Shown: positions 57,591 to 64,000 of the stretch, piece by piece
Layout: each line of letters begins with the position of its first letter
How positions within the stretch are numbered: position 1 is the stretch's first letter
Assembly (NCBI GenBank): GCA_028875655.1
Contig: JAPPCX010000112.1
Location: 64,141 to 128,140, forward strand
Direction of reading: 5' to 3'
Source: Chloroflexota bacterium
GTDB taxonomy: Bacteria; Chloroflexota; Dehalococcoidia; Lucifugimonadales; UBA3495
DNA length: 64,000 bases
Made by a program: the position numbers and the translations under genes
Notes under the pieces: model-generated
Database searches by the model: none
What the model was told of the DNA's origin: nothing
The model's input: the letters and a program-made list of their open reading frames with translations, nothing else

Positions 57591-57876
57591 AGATTTCCTC
57601 CGCCTCGTCCAAAACCTCCTGTCGGAAGTAGGGACTGAGGGAAGCCGCGGTGTGCATATCCACTTCCCTGCCCAGCAGGGCGATTAGTTCCCTGCGCATA
57701 CGAAAAAACTCGAATCCGCCCGCATGGCCCGGCTCGTATTGCACCAGCACGTCTACGTCACTCTGAGGCGTGAAGTCGTCGCGGATAACGGAGCCGAACA
57801 ACGCCAGACGGTGGACGCGATAGCGCCGGCAGATCTCGGCGATTTCCTCACGGGGTATGTGGATGCGAGCGGGCAT
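57577..57876 (-). CDS. mntA: MntA antitoxin (minimal nucleotidyltransferase)
   Basis: This 99-residue minimal nucleotidyltransferase has the GSx10DxD motif: Gly28-Ser29 in LALFGSVIRDD and Asp40-x-Asp42 in SDVDVLV. These bind the metal and ATP. The rest (FEFFRMRRELIALLGREVDM, with a third acid) completes the fold. In known pairs MntA adds AMP to the HepT Tyr and so silences its RNase activity. It lies upstream of hepT with a 14-nt overlap, so the antitoxin is made first. The start of the VOC gene upstream is only 5 nt from its ATG on the same strand. Confidence 0.86.
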   Translation of the reverse strand: MPARIHIPREEIAEICRRYRVHRLALFGSVIRDDFTPQSDVDVLVQYEPGHAGGFEFFRMRRELIALLGREVDMHTAASLSPYFRQEVLDEAEEIYVAS

Positions 57877-57881
57877 GGAAA

Positions 57882-58259
57882 TCAGGCCGCGTTGGTGTCG
57901 TCCATGAACATTCCGACTACGTTGCCCTCGGTGTCGCGGAAGTTAGCGAAGTGTCCCATGCCGGGGATTGGAGTGCGCGGCGTTACGATTTCGCAGCCTG
58001 CGGCGGTTACCTTAGAGACGTAGGCGTCCAGGTCGTCCACGTTGATTACCACCAGGGTTCCGCCGGAGTTGACCGCCGACCCGCGAGCGATGAGCGCGCC
58101 GCCGATGCCGTAGGGTTCATCGTCGCCGCCGGTGTTTTGCAGGTAGTATTCCTCGGGGCCATCCCACTTGCTGGACTGCCAGCCGAACACATCGGCGTAG
58201 AACTTGTTGGCGCGTTCGGCGTCGTCAAAGGGCAGCTCGAAATGCACTACTTTAGGCAT
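57882..58259 (-). CDS. VOC/glyoxalase-like protein
   Basis: This 125-residue single-module VOC protein starts PKVVHFELPFDDAERANKFYADVFGW, where His6 is a metal-ligand candidate. IGGALIARG and VINVDDLDAYVSKVTAAGCEIV make the second half; the final GMFMDD has no clear Glu ligand, so metal binding is doubtful. Such proteins are often annotated as glyoxalase-like or lactoylglutathione lyase-like and may have regulatory or binding roles. It is directly upstream of mntA, which is probably a coincidence of packing. Confidence 0.78.
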   Translation of the reverse strand: MPKVVHFELPFDDAERANKFYADVFGWQSSKWDGPEEYYLQNTGGDDEPYGIGGALIARGSAVNSGGTLVVINVDDLDAYVSKVTAAGCEIVTPRTPIPGMGHFANFRDTEGNVVGMFMDDTNAA

Positions 58260-58291
58260 GGTTACTCCGTCAGATACTGCGGTGACTGGGC

Positions 58292-58315
58292 AGGGGCGAA
58301 TGATTGTTCGCCCCT
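58292..58315. repeat. AGGGGCGAA-TGATTG-TTCGCCCCT palindrome (family A)
   Basis: AGGGGCGAA (58292-58300) and TTCGCCCCT (58307-58315) pair over 9 bp with loop TGATTG. It is nearly identical to the copy at 60705-60728 (loop TGATTA) and lies between the GMC gene stop and the VOC start. Confidence 0.78.
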
Positions 58316-58338
58316 ACGTCGTTGGCATAGAGTTTCTG

Positions 58339-59934
58339 TCAGGCGATGGCAGACGAACCCTCGCCCTTGAGGTAGTCGGCGGTGCGCAGGGCCAGCGCCT
58401 GGATGGTGGTGGTGGGGTTGATGCAGGCGCCGGTGGTGAAGATGCTGCCGTCGATGATGAACAGGTTGGGCACGTCGTGGGCGCGGCCCCAACGGTCCAC
58501 CACCGAGCGGTCGGGGTCGGTTCCCATGCGGGCCGTGCCGAGCAGATGCCAGCCGGCGTTGCGCCGCAGCCGCGACGAGATCACGCGCTTCGCGCCGGCG
58601 GCCTCCAGAACCTCGGTGGCGCGGGCGGTGCCGTGGTCCAGGATGGCCCAGGTGTTGTCGCTGACGGTGTAGTCGATCTTGGGCGCGGGGATGCCGTCGC
58701 CGTCGGTGAGCGTCGGGTCGAGGGTGACGCGGTTGTGCTCTTCGGGCAGGTCTTCGGTCATGATGACGATACCCATCTGGTGGCGGAACCGCTCGGCGAA
58801 GTCTTGGTGGTGTCCCTCGCCCCACGACACCTGTTCGCCGACCAGTCCGCCCAGGGCGATTTGTAGCGGCGCGCCGCCCACGTTGGAGATCTGCATGTCG
58901 TAACCGCGCACGAAGCCCCGGCGCAGGTCTGTCTCGTAAAACTCCTGGCTCAGCATGGACGAACCGCGCGGGCCATCGTCCGGGCCCAGGTCCTCGTCGA
59001 ACAGGCCGAGCACGTAGCCGCAGGGGTGGTGCATCAGGTTGCGCCCCACCTGCCCGCTGCCGTTGGCGAGGCCGTTGGGAAACAGGGCTGACTTGGAGTT
59101 GAGCAGCAGCCGGGATGTACCGATGCCGTTGCAGGCCAGCACCACGACCTTTGCATACTGCGCTTGCAGATTGCCGTTGTGGTCGTAGTAGGCCGCTCCG
59201 GTGGCTCGGCCCGTCTCGTCCACCAGGATCTCGCGGACGCGGGCGTGGGTGATGAGACGGGCGCCCTGCTTCAGCGCGCCGGGCCAGAAGATGATGTCGC
59301 TGCTGGACGGCGAGCGCAGGTATTCGCCAACGTCGGCTTGCCGGCCGTCGTACTGCGTGGAGGCCACGGCGTTGTCCGACGACCACCAGTGCCAGCCCAG
59401 CTTGTTGAAGGCGCGGGCGAGCATTTCGCCGCCCGGTCCGATGGGCAGCGGCGGCGTGGGACGGGCCGGCTTGGGCGGGTACGCCGTATCGCCCTGCAAG
59501 CCGCTGACGCCGTGGGCGCGGTCGTTCTGGTCGTAGTAGGGTTCCAGCTCGAAGTAGTCCATGGGCCAGTCGTCGGCCACGCCGTCCAGCGACTTGAGCC
59601 GGAAGTCCGACGGATGGAACCGGGGGAAGTGGGAGCCCCAGTGGATGGTGCTGCCGCCCACGGCGTTGTACATGTACGGCGCGATGGGGGTGTCGTCCTC
59701 GTTGACCGGATAGTCCTCCGGCAGGCCGCGGAAGTTGGGGTTGGGATGGAAGTCGGTCTGCCAGTGCAGTTGCGCCTGGGGTTCGCTGACCGGGAAGGCG
59801 TTGAGCGGCACCCAGCCGCCCTGCTCCAGGCACACCACCTTGACGCCGGCCTGGGTCAGGCTCCAGGTGAAGGCTCCGCCGGAAGCGCCGGCCCCGATGA
59901 CCAGGACGTCGGCGATATCGTGTTTGCTGCCCAT
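58339..59934 (-). CDS. GMC-family FAD oxidoreductase
   Basis: This 531-residue protein starts with an FAD Rossmann motif, DVLVIGAGASGGAFTWSLTQ and then VKVVCLEQGG. VGGSTIHWGSHFPRF is the GMC signature 1 region. The C-terminal segment ends with HLLGTARMGTDPDRSVVDRW and LFIIDGSIFTTGACINPTTTIQAL, typical of GMC alcohol, sugar or sterol oxidases. His in WHLLGT fits the usual catalytic His position. Fe-S or heme subunits are not next to it. AGGAG is 9 nt before the ATG. It precedes no obvious partner, so the substrate is an unknown alcohol. Confidence 0.88.
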   Translation of the reverse strand: MGSKHDIADVLVIGAGASGGAFTWSLTQAGVKVVCLEQGGWVPLNAFPVSEPQAQLHWQTDFHPNPNFRGLPEDYPVNEDDTPIAPYMYNAVGGSTIHWGSHFPRFHPSDFRLKSLDGVADDWPMDYFELEPYYDQNDRAHGVSGLQGDTAYPPKPARPTPPLPIGPGGEMLARAFNKLGWHWWSSDNAVASTQYDGRQADVGEYLRSPSSSDIIFWPGALKQGARLITHARVREILVDETGRATGAAYYDHNGNLQAQYAKVVVLACNGIGTSRLLLNSKSALFPNGLANGSGQVGRNLMHHPCGYVLGLFDEDLGPDDGPRGSSMLSQEFYETDLRRGFVRGYDMQISNVGGAPLQIALGGLVGEQVSWGEGHHQDFAERFRHQMGIVIMTEDLPEEHNRVTLDPTLTDGDGIPAPKIDYTVSDNTWAILDHGTARATEVLEAAGAKRVISSRLRRNAGWHLLGTARMGTDPDRSVVDRWGRAHDVPNLFIIDGSIFTTGACINPTTTIQALALRTADYLKGEGSSAIA

Positions 59935-59960
59935 GGGTGTTTGCTCCTGTGTGTCAATAA

Positions 59961-60677
59961 CTATTGGCCCAACTCTGCTTCGAGTTGGCGAATCCGCTCC
60001 AGTGCGGCGTCACGTTCCGCTTGCACTTCGGCAAGTGCCGACTCTGCTTCTTCGCGGGTCATCAGGAAAGCGTCGGTTTGCGGATTGTAGAACCGCAGGC
60101 TGCCGGCGTCCCAGCACAGGTACAGGCCCAACGCATCGCTGTAGCCCGACAGCATCCCGTACAACTTACCGGGGAGGTCGTCGGCCAGCGATATGGGTTC
60201 GTAATCGTCATTCACCAGGTGGTCGCCGGCCAACGAGACGTCGTGATACTGACCGCCGGTATGGTCGAACCGCCAGTATTCCCTGACGCCGTAGTGGGCG
60301 TACCCGAACCGCTTGCGGGTGTAGTCGGCCTGTCCAGTCCTCCGGGAGGCCACTTCCAGCACGAAATCGGGAGGTTTACCCACTTCGCCGATTACGTAAC
60401 CGTTGCGGTCAGTGATGGATTCCGGATCAACGTCAAATGCGACCACGCAGTCGGGCACGAGCCAGCCGTCGTGGCTGCGAGTGTCGTAGCAGAGAAAACC
60501 CTCGCCACTTATCAGCGTGCCCGGCCGCGATGCGAAATGAGCCATGAGCGTCGATGCAACATTGGCAATGTGGACGTACTGCTGCATATCGGGCGCTCTC
60601 GGTGGGTCGGGCAACTCTACCGGAGGGTCCACTTTGCCGGTCGCGCGCGGCGGGGCGACGGGCTTGGCGATAGTCAT
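59961..60677 (-). CDS. Uma2-family (DUF820) PD-(D/E)XK protein with C-terminal coiled coil
   Basis: This 238-residue protein has the Uma2 pattern: SHDGWLVPDCVVAFDVDPES, KPPDFVLEVASRRTGQADYTRKRFGYAHYGVREYWRFD. PD...E-V-A-S is the PD-(D/E)XK nuclease-like site, with the final K/Q position as Ser-Arg. A C-terminal helix (EVQAERDAALERIRQLEAEL) forms a coiled coil. Uma2 proteins are abundant in Chloroflexota and Cyanobacteria, but their role is unproved. I place the start at 60677, 5 nt after GAGGG. It lies next to the GMC gene without a clear link. Confidence 0.83.
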   Translation of the reverse strand: MTIAKPVAPPRATGKVDPPVELPDPPRAPDMQQYVHIANVASTLMAHFASRPGTLISGEGFLCYDTRSHDGWLVPDCVVAFDVDPESITDRNGYVIGEVGKPPDFVLEVASRRTGQADYTRKRFGYAHYGVREYWRFDHTGGQYHDVSLAGDHLVNDDYEPISLADDLPGKLYGMLSGYSDALGLYLCWDAGSLRFYNPQTDAFLMTREEAESALAEVQAERDAALERIRQLEAELGQ

Positions 60678-60704
60678 AACGGCCCTCGTCAATGCTGTTG
60701 TCGC

Positions 60705-60728
60705 AGGGGCGAATGATTATTCGCCCCT
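60705..60728. repeat. AGGGGCGAA-TGATTA-TTCGCCCCT palindrome (family A)
   Basis: AGGGGCGAA (60705-60713) and TTCGCCCCT (60720-60728) pair over 9 bp. It differs from the 58292 copy by one loop base. It lies 24 nt after the thiolase stop on the minus strand and 28 nt before the Uma2 start. Confidence 0.78.
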
Positions 60729-60752
60729 AACCGTAGAAAAGCTTGCGTCCGC

Positions 60753-61952
60753 TTATTTGCGCTCGAACACCGCGGCTACGCCCTGGCCGCCGCCGACGCA
60801 CATGGTCTCCAGGCCCCATTGGGCGTCCTGGCGTTCCATCTCGTGGAGCATGGTGGTGAGGATGCGGGCGCCGGTGGCCGCGATGGGGTGGCCCAGGGAG
60901 ATGCCGGAGCCGTTGACGTTCAGGTTGTCCTCGTGGGGCAGTTGCCACTCGCGCAGTACGGCGAGCACCTGGGCGGCGAAAGCTTCGTTCAGCTCGATCA
61001 AGTCCATGTCGCCCAGGGTCATGCCGATCTTGCCCATCACCTTGTTGACGGCCGGCACGGGGCCGATGCCCATGGTGGCGGGATGGCAGCCGGTTACGGC
61101 CCAGCCGCGCAGGAAGGCCATCGGTTCCAGCCCCAGCTCTTCGAGCTTGTCCTCGGCGACGACCAGACACACCGACGCGGCGTCGTTCTGGCTGCTGGCG
61201 TTGCCGGCGGTAACGACGCCGTCGCGCATGACGGGACGTAGGCGGCCCAGTACTTCCATGGTGGTGTCGGCGCGGGGGCCTTCGTCGACGTCGAAGATCT
61301 TGGGGTCGCCGCGACGCTGGGGGATGCTCACGGGGACGATTTCGTCGGCAAACTTGCCGGAGTCGCGGGCGGCCACGGCGCGCCGGTGGCTGCGCAGCGC
61401 GTACTCGTCCTGCTCCTCGCGGGGAATTTCGTACTCGCGGGCCAGGTTCTCGGCGGTCTCGACCATGCCGCCGGGGATGGTGCCGAAGCGTTCGTCCGGC
61501 GCGATGGTGACACGGGCGCGGGCCAGCCGGTCGTGGAACGTCACTGAGCCGAAACGTGCGCCCCAGCGGGACTCGTTGCTGTAGAACTCGGCGCTGCTCA
61601 TGCTCTCGGCGCCGCCGGCGATCACGACATCGGCGTTGTCGGTCTGCACCAGCATGGAGGCGTTGAGGATGGCCTGGAGGCCCGAGGAACAGCGGCGGTC
61701 CAGCTGGTAGCCGGGCACCTCGATGGGGAGGCCGGCCTTGAGTCCGGCCAGTCGGCCGATGGCGGGATTCTCGCCGGACGGATAGCCGTGGCCCAGGATC
61801 ACGTCATCGACCTTGGCGGGATCGACGCCGCTGCGTTCCAGGGCGGCCTGGATGACGGTGGACGCCAGCTCGGCGGCCGGCACGTCGCGCAGCGCGCCGC
61901 CGAAATTGCCGACAGCAGTGCGAACCGGCGCAACAATGGCTACTCCTCGCAT
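60753..61952 (-). CDS. Acetyl-CoA acetyltransferase (thiolase)
   Basis: This 399-residue thiolase has the active Cys in QLDRRCSSGLQAI (about 88), the His in LNEAFAAQ and the second Cys-Gly in ETMCVGGGQGVAAVFE, plus GHPIAATGARILTTM. All catalytic residues are present, so it makes or cleaves acetoacetyl-CoA or longer 3-ketoacyl-CoA. It stands alone with no dehydrogenase or hydratase beside it. A promoter with TTTACA-N17-TATCAT lies 60 nt upstream on the minus strand. It probably feeds central acyl-CoA metabolism. Confidence 0.9.
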   Translation of the reverse strand: MRGVAIVAPVRTAVGNFGGALRDVPAAELASTVIQAALERSGVDPAKVDDVILGHGYPSGENPAIGRLAGLKAGLPIEVPGYQLDRRCSSGLQAILNASMLVQTDNADVVIAGGAESMSSAEFYSNESRWGARFGSVTFHDRLARARVTIAPDERFGTIPGGMVETAENLAREYEIPREEQDEYALRSHRRAVAARDSGKFADEIVPVSIPQRRGDPKIFDVDEGPRADTTMEVLGRLRPVMRDGVVTAGNASSQNDAASVCLVVAEDKLEELGLEPMAFLRGWAVTGCHPATMGIGPVPAVNKVMGKIGMTLGDMDLIELNEAFAAQVLAVLREWQLPHEDNLNVNGSGISLGHPIAATGARILTTMLHEMERQDAQWGLETMCVGGGQGVAAVFERK

Positions 61953-62011
61953 AATGACACTCCTTGTCCGCCGGACGCGGACGCTTGATGCAACAGGAAA
62001 ATGGTGCCGGT

Positions 62012-62040
62012 ATGATACTCGCTGCCCGCGCCGGTGTAAA
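62012..62040 (-). promoter_or_regulatory. Sigma70-type promoter for the thiolase gene
   Basis: On the minus strand TTTACA (62040-62035), a 17-nt spacer and TATCAT (62017-62012) lie 60 nt before the thiolase ATG. Each hexamer differs from consensus at one position. Confidence 0.6.
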
Positions 62041-62101
62041 ACGGAGAGCGGGCGATCGCCCCTGTGCTACAATCGATTGTGGCGACACGATGCGCCGGCG
62101 T

Positions 62102-62176
62102 GGGGGCTTAGCTCAGTGGGAGAGCACCTGCTTTGCAAGCAGGGGGTCAGGGGTTCGAATCCCCTAGCCTCCACCA
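62102..62176 (+). tRNA. tRNA-Ala (anticodon TGC)
   Basis: A complete cloverleaf: acceptor GGGGGCT/AGCCTCC with a G3-U70 pair (the alanine identity element), D-arm GCTC/GAGC, anticodon stem CCTGC/GCAGG around TTTGCAA (anticodon TGC), T-arm AGGGG-TTCGAAT-CCCCT, discriminator A and an encoded CCA at 62174-62176. It is the only RNA gene in the window. It lies between the thiolase (minus) and the LuxR gene (plus). A TACAAT at 62068 may be its -10. Confidence 0.97.
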
Positions 62177-62408
62177 TGTTCATAGTTAAGACTTGCCGAG
62201 GCTCGAACTTGTCCGATACGCACCCTTCTTCGATGGGCGGCGTCATCTATACTACCCTCATTCCCCTTTGTGAGGGCAGGGACACCGGGGCGGGCGAGTC
62301 ACTATTGGCTGCCTGGGGCTGATCGGAGCAGTCAACCGCTCTTCAGCAACTTGGCGATAGCCAGGGTCGTCCTAAGGACCCTGCCCTGCTATCACAACAG
62401 GCGGCTCT

Positions 62409-63044
62409 ATGCATCGATATGACATACGTGTGCTGGTCGTCGCCGGCGACCAGTTGACCAGGGCAGGGCTGGCGGCAGTGATCGCCGGCCAGTCGGGATG
62501 CGCCGTGGTCGGTCAATTGGCCGGCCCCGAGTTCTCCGACTCGGTTCCGGACCTCTATTCTCCGGACGCTGTGGCCTGGGACCTGGGATGGGACTCTAAC
62601 TCCGCGCTGGGGCACTTCGATCGGGCACAGGAGATCGGACTGCCAACGGTCGTACTGGCGCCCGATAGAGCGCAGGCTGCGGCAGCGTGGGACGCGGGCG
62701 CACTTGGCGCGTTGCCGCGTGATGTCGAAGGGCCGAGTCTGGCGATCGCCCTGATCGCGGCTTCGCAGGGCCTCGCCGTGTTCGACCCGGCGCTGCGGCC
62801 ACCAGCCCAGCCCTCGCCCAAAGAAGAACACAAGCCACTGGCGATCTCCGGCCTGACCCCGCGCGAACTCGAGGTTCTGGCACTCCTTGCAGAAGGCCTG
62901 CCGAACAAGTCCATCGCCAGCCGGCTGGACATCAGCGAGCACACCGTCAAGTTCCATGTGAACGCGGTCCTTGCCAAGCTGGACGCCCAGAGCCGGACTG
63001 AGGCGGCCGTCCGAGCTGCACGGATGGGCCTCATCACACTGTAA
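62409..63044 (+). CDS. LuxR-family response regulator with degenerate receiver domain
   Basis: This 211-residue protein has an N-terminal receiver-like domain (1-120) and a LuxR-type helix-turn-helix (about 146-211; LTPRELEVLALLAEGLPNKSIASRLDISEHTVKFHVNAVLAKL). Asp58 (PDAVAWDLG) lies at the phosphoacceptor position. The acidic pair near the N-terminus is reduced to one Asp14 and the conserved Lys is missing (LGALPRD), so normal phosphorylation is doubtful. No histidine kinase lies nearby. It is 168 nt upstream of the HtrA-like gene, which it could control. Confidence 0.86.
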   Translation: MHRYDIRVLVVAGDQLTRAGLAAVIAGQSGCAVVGQLAGPEFSDSVPDLYSPDAVAWDLGWDSNSALGHFDRAQEIGLPTVVLAPDRAQAAAAWDAGALGALPRDVEGPSLAIALIAASQGLAVFDPALRPPAQPSPKEEHKPLAISGLTPRELEVLALLAEGLPNKSIASRLDISEHTVKFHVNAVLAKLDAQSRTEAAVRAARMGLITL

Positions 63045-63211
63045 CCTGCCCGGATGGTCAGGGCCTCCTAACCGTTTGGACGATTGAGCGCGCCTCCGTG
63101 TACCCATACACTGATGAGTGTTCGCCAAACTGTAGTTGGGGTAATCCGCCGGGTCACCCGGTTCACCACATAGTCAGGCTGGACAGCATCCAGCAGAGGA
63201 GGCAATGACAG

Positions 63212-64000
63212 ATGACAGCTGAGCTATCTGTGCTCTCCGAAGAGCTCGCCGATACGGTCGCATCAGTTGGCATGGGTGTCGTGCGCGTGGAGGGACGAGG
63301 GCGACTGCCCGCCAGTGGTGTTGTATGGACTCAGGATGGCGTGATCGTAACAGCAAATCACGTGCTGGAGCGCGACGACGATATCCGTATAGGCCTGTCA
63401 AACGGCGAATCCGCCGGTGCCGCGCTGATCGGCCGTGACCCCACGACGGACCTGGCTGCGCTGCGGTTAGAGGTCGATGGCCTCAATCCGCCTGGACTCA
63501 GCGAGCCTGAAGGTATCCGTGTAGGCAACATAGCCCTGGCACTCGGCCGACCAGGCCGGACCGTCCAGGCGACGCTGGGCATCGTGAGCGCGTTGGGGGA
63601 GTGTTGGCGGACTCCGGCAGGCGGGCGGATCAGCCGCTGGCTCCAGACTGACCTGGTGATGTTACCGGGGTTCTCCGGCGGACCGCTTGTGGACGCCTCA
63701 GGGAGCGTAATCGGGATGAACACGTCGGCATTACTCCGCGGTGTCAACGTCGCAGTCCCGATTCCGACCATCCGGGCCGTCGTGGAAGAGCTTCTGGCCT
63801 ACGGCCGCATACGGCGCGGCCACCTGGGCGTTAGCTTCCAGTTGGTACGGCTGCCCGAGGGAGTTCAGTTGGACCAGGAGACCGGCCTCTTGGTGGCCTC
63901 GGTGGAAAAGGGCAGCGCCGCCGAGCAAGGCGGTTTGCTCCTCGGAGACACGTTGGCAGCCGTGAACGGCGAAGCTGTGAGACATCCCGACGACCTTATG
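63212..64000 (+). CDS. HtrA/DegP-like trypsin-family protease, 3' end outside window
   Basis: The frame is open to the last base, so 263 residues are visible. The chymotrypsin fold has His50 (VTANHVLE), Asp80 (TTDLAALR) and Ser155 (GFSGGPLVD), the complete triad. A PDZ domain starts near residue 205 (RRGHLGVSFQL, GLLVASVEKGSAAEQGGLLLGDTLAAVNGE). There is no signal peptide or membrane helix at the N-terminus, so this is a cytoplasmic HtrA-like protein, unlike DegP. GAGGAGG 9 nt before ATG 63212 sets the start. It follows the LuxR gene in the same direction. Confidence 0.88.
   Translation, partial: MTAELSVLSEELADTVASVGMGVVRVEGRGRLPASGVVWTQDGVIVTANHVLERDDDIRIGLSNGESAGAALIGRDPTTDLAALRLEVDGLNPPGLSEPEGIRVGNIALALGRPGRTVQATLGIVSALGECWRTPAGGRISRWLQTDLVMLPGFSGGPLVDASGSVIGMNTSALLRGVNVAVPIPTIRAVVEELLAYGRIRRGHLGVSFQLVRLPEGVQLDQETGLLVASVEKGSAAEQGGLLLGDTLAAVNGEAVRHPDDLM

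Overview
The window is a high-GC, gene-dense stretch of bacterial chromosome, not a phage or plasmid. I see no rRNA, CRISPR array, transposase or integrase, and only one tRNA. The gene mix suggests a Chloroflexota bacterium of the SAR202/Dehalococcoidia or Caldilinea-like kind, probably from a metagenome. It has many stand-alone catabolic enzymes: SDR oxidoreductases, an F420/flavin LLM oxidoreductase, MaoC, MmgE/PrpD, a dihydropyrimidinase-type amidohydrolase, an orphan molybdopterin hydroxylase, a GMC oxidoreductase and a haloacetate-type dehalogenase. It also has zinc-ribbon proteins with fibronectin-like repeats and many short intergenic palindromes. The lineage is an inference from gene content; no marker gene is present.

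Layout. 1-5.7 kb: end of a 14-TM MFS exporter, a ThDP enzyme, a possible HEPN gene pair, an amidase and an EEP-fold phosphohydrolase. 5.7-16.1 kb: hydantoinase-like hydrolase, acyl-CoA-dehydrogenase-fold oxidoreductase, dehalogenase-like hydrolase, PrpD, M19 dipeptidase, PNPOx, Asp-box propeller, VOC protein and tandem Usp. 16.2-18.3 kb: a sodium symporter under a TPP riboswitch. 18.3-27.4 kb: RecB-like nuclease, MaoC, YbaK, MetE-like enzyme, a DUF4258/DUF2283-like pair, OsmC plus rhodanese, a second EEP protein and a DUF3467-like pair. 27.5-33.9 kb: molybdenum hydroxylase large subunit, two zinc-ribbon membrane proteins and a Nudix hydrolase. 34-42.6 kb: a second HEPN/PaREP1-like pair, a Tam-like methyltransferase, an epimerase, LLM oxidoreductase, a fused double esterase and a class III aminotransferase. 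42.7-50.8 kb: a broken DUF3800 gene, gamma-glutamyltransferase, pentapeptide protein, A-type Fe-S protein with a Cys-rich tail, an atypical ion channel and two SDRs. 51.2-53.6 kb: MFS, TlpA-like, CopD-like and Trm112-like genes in one run. 53.6-55.3 kb: a UGSC-type selenoprotein read through an in-frame UGA, with a partner gene. 55.4-62 kb: NHL propeller, SDR, HepT/MntA toxin-antitoxin, VOC, GMC oxidoreductase, Uma2 and thiolase. 62-64 kb: tRNA-Ala, a LuxR regulator and the start of an HtrA-like protease.

The strongest non-routine signals are three. First, the UGSC selenoprotein at 53631-54167, whose internal UGA at 53874-53876 is followed by a SECIS-like hairpin and which would otherwise be called as two fragments. 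Second, a complete TPP riboswitch with a mutually exclusive antiterminator and terminator in front of an otherwise anonymous symporter, which points to thiamine or a precursor as substrate. Third, a family of seven intergenic palindromes built on AGGGGCG...CGCCCCT. Lesser points are a K+-channel-like protein whose selectivity filter is replaced, a tandem-fused esterase with two complete catalytic sites, and three HEPN-type loci.
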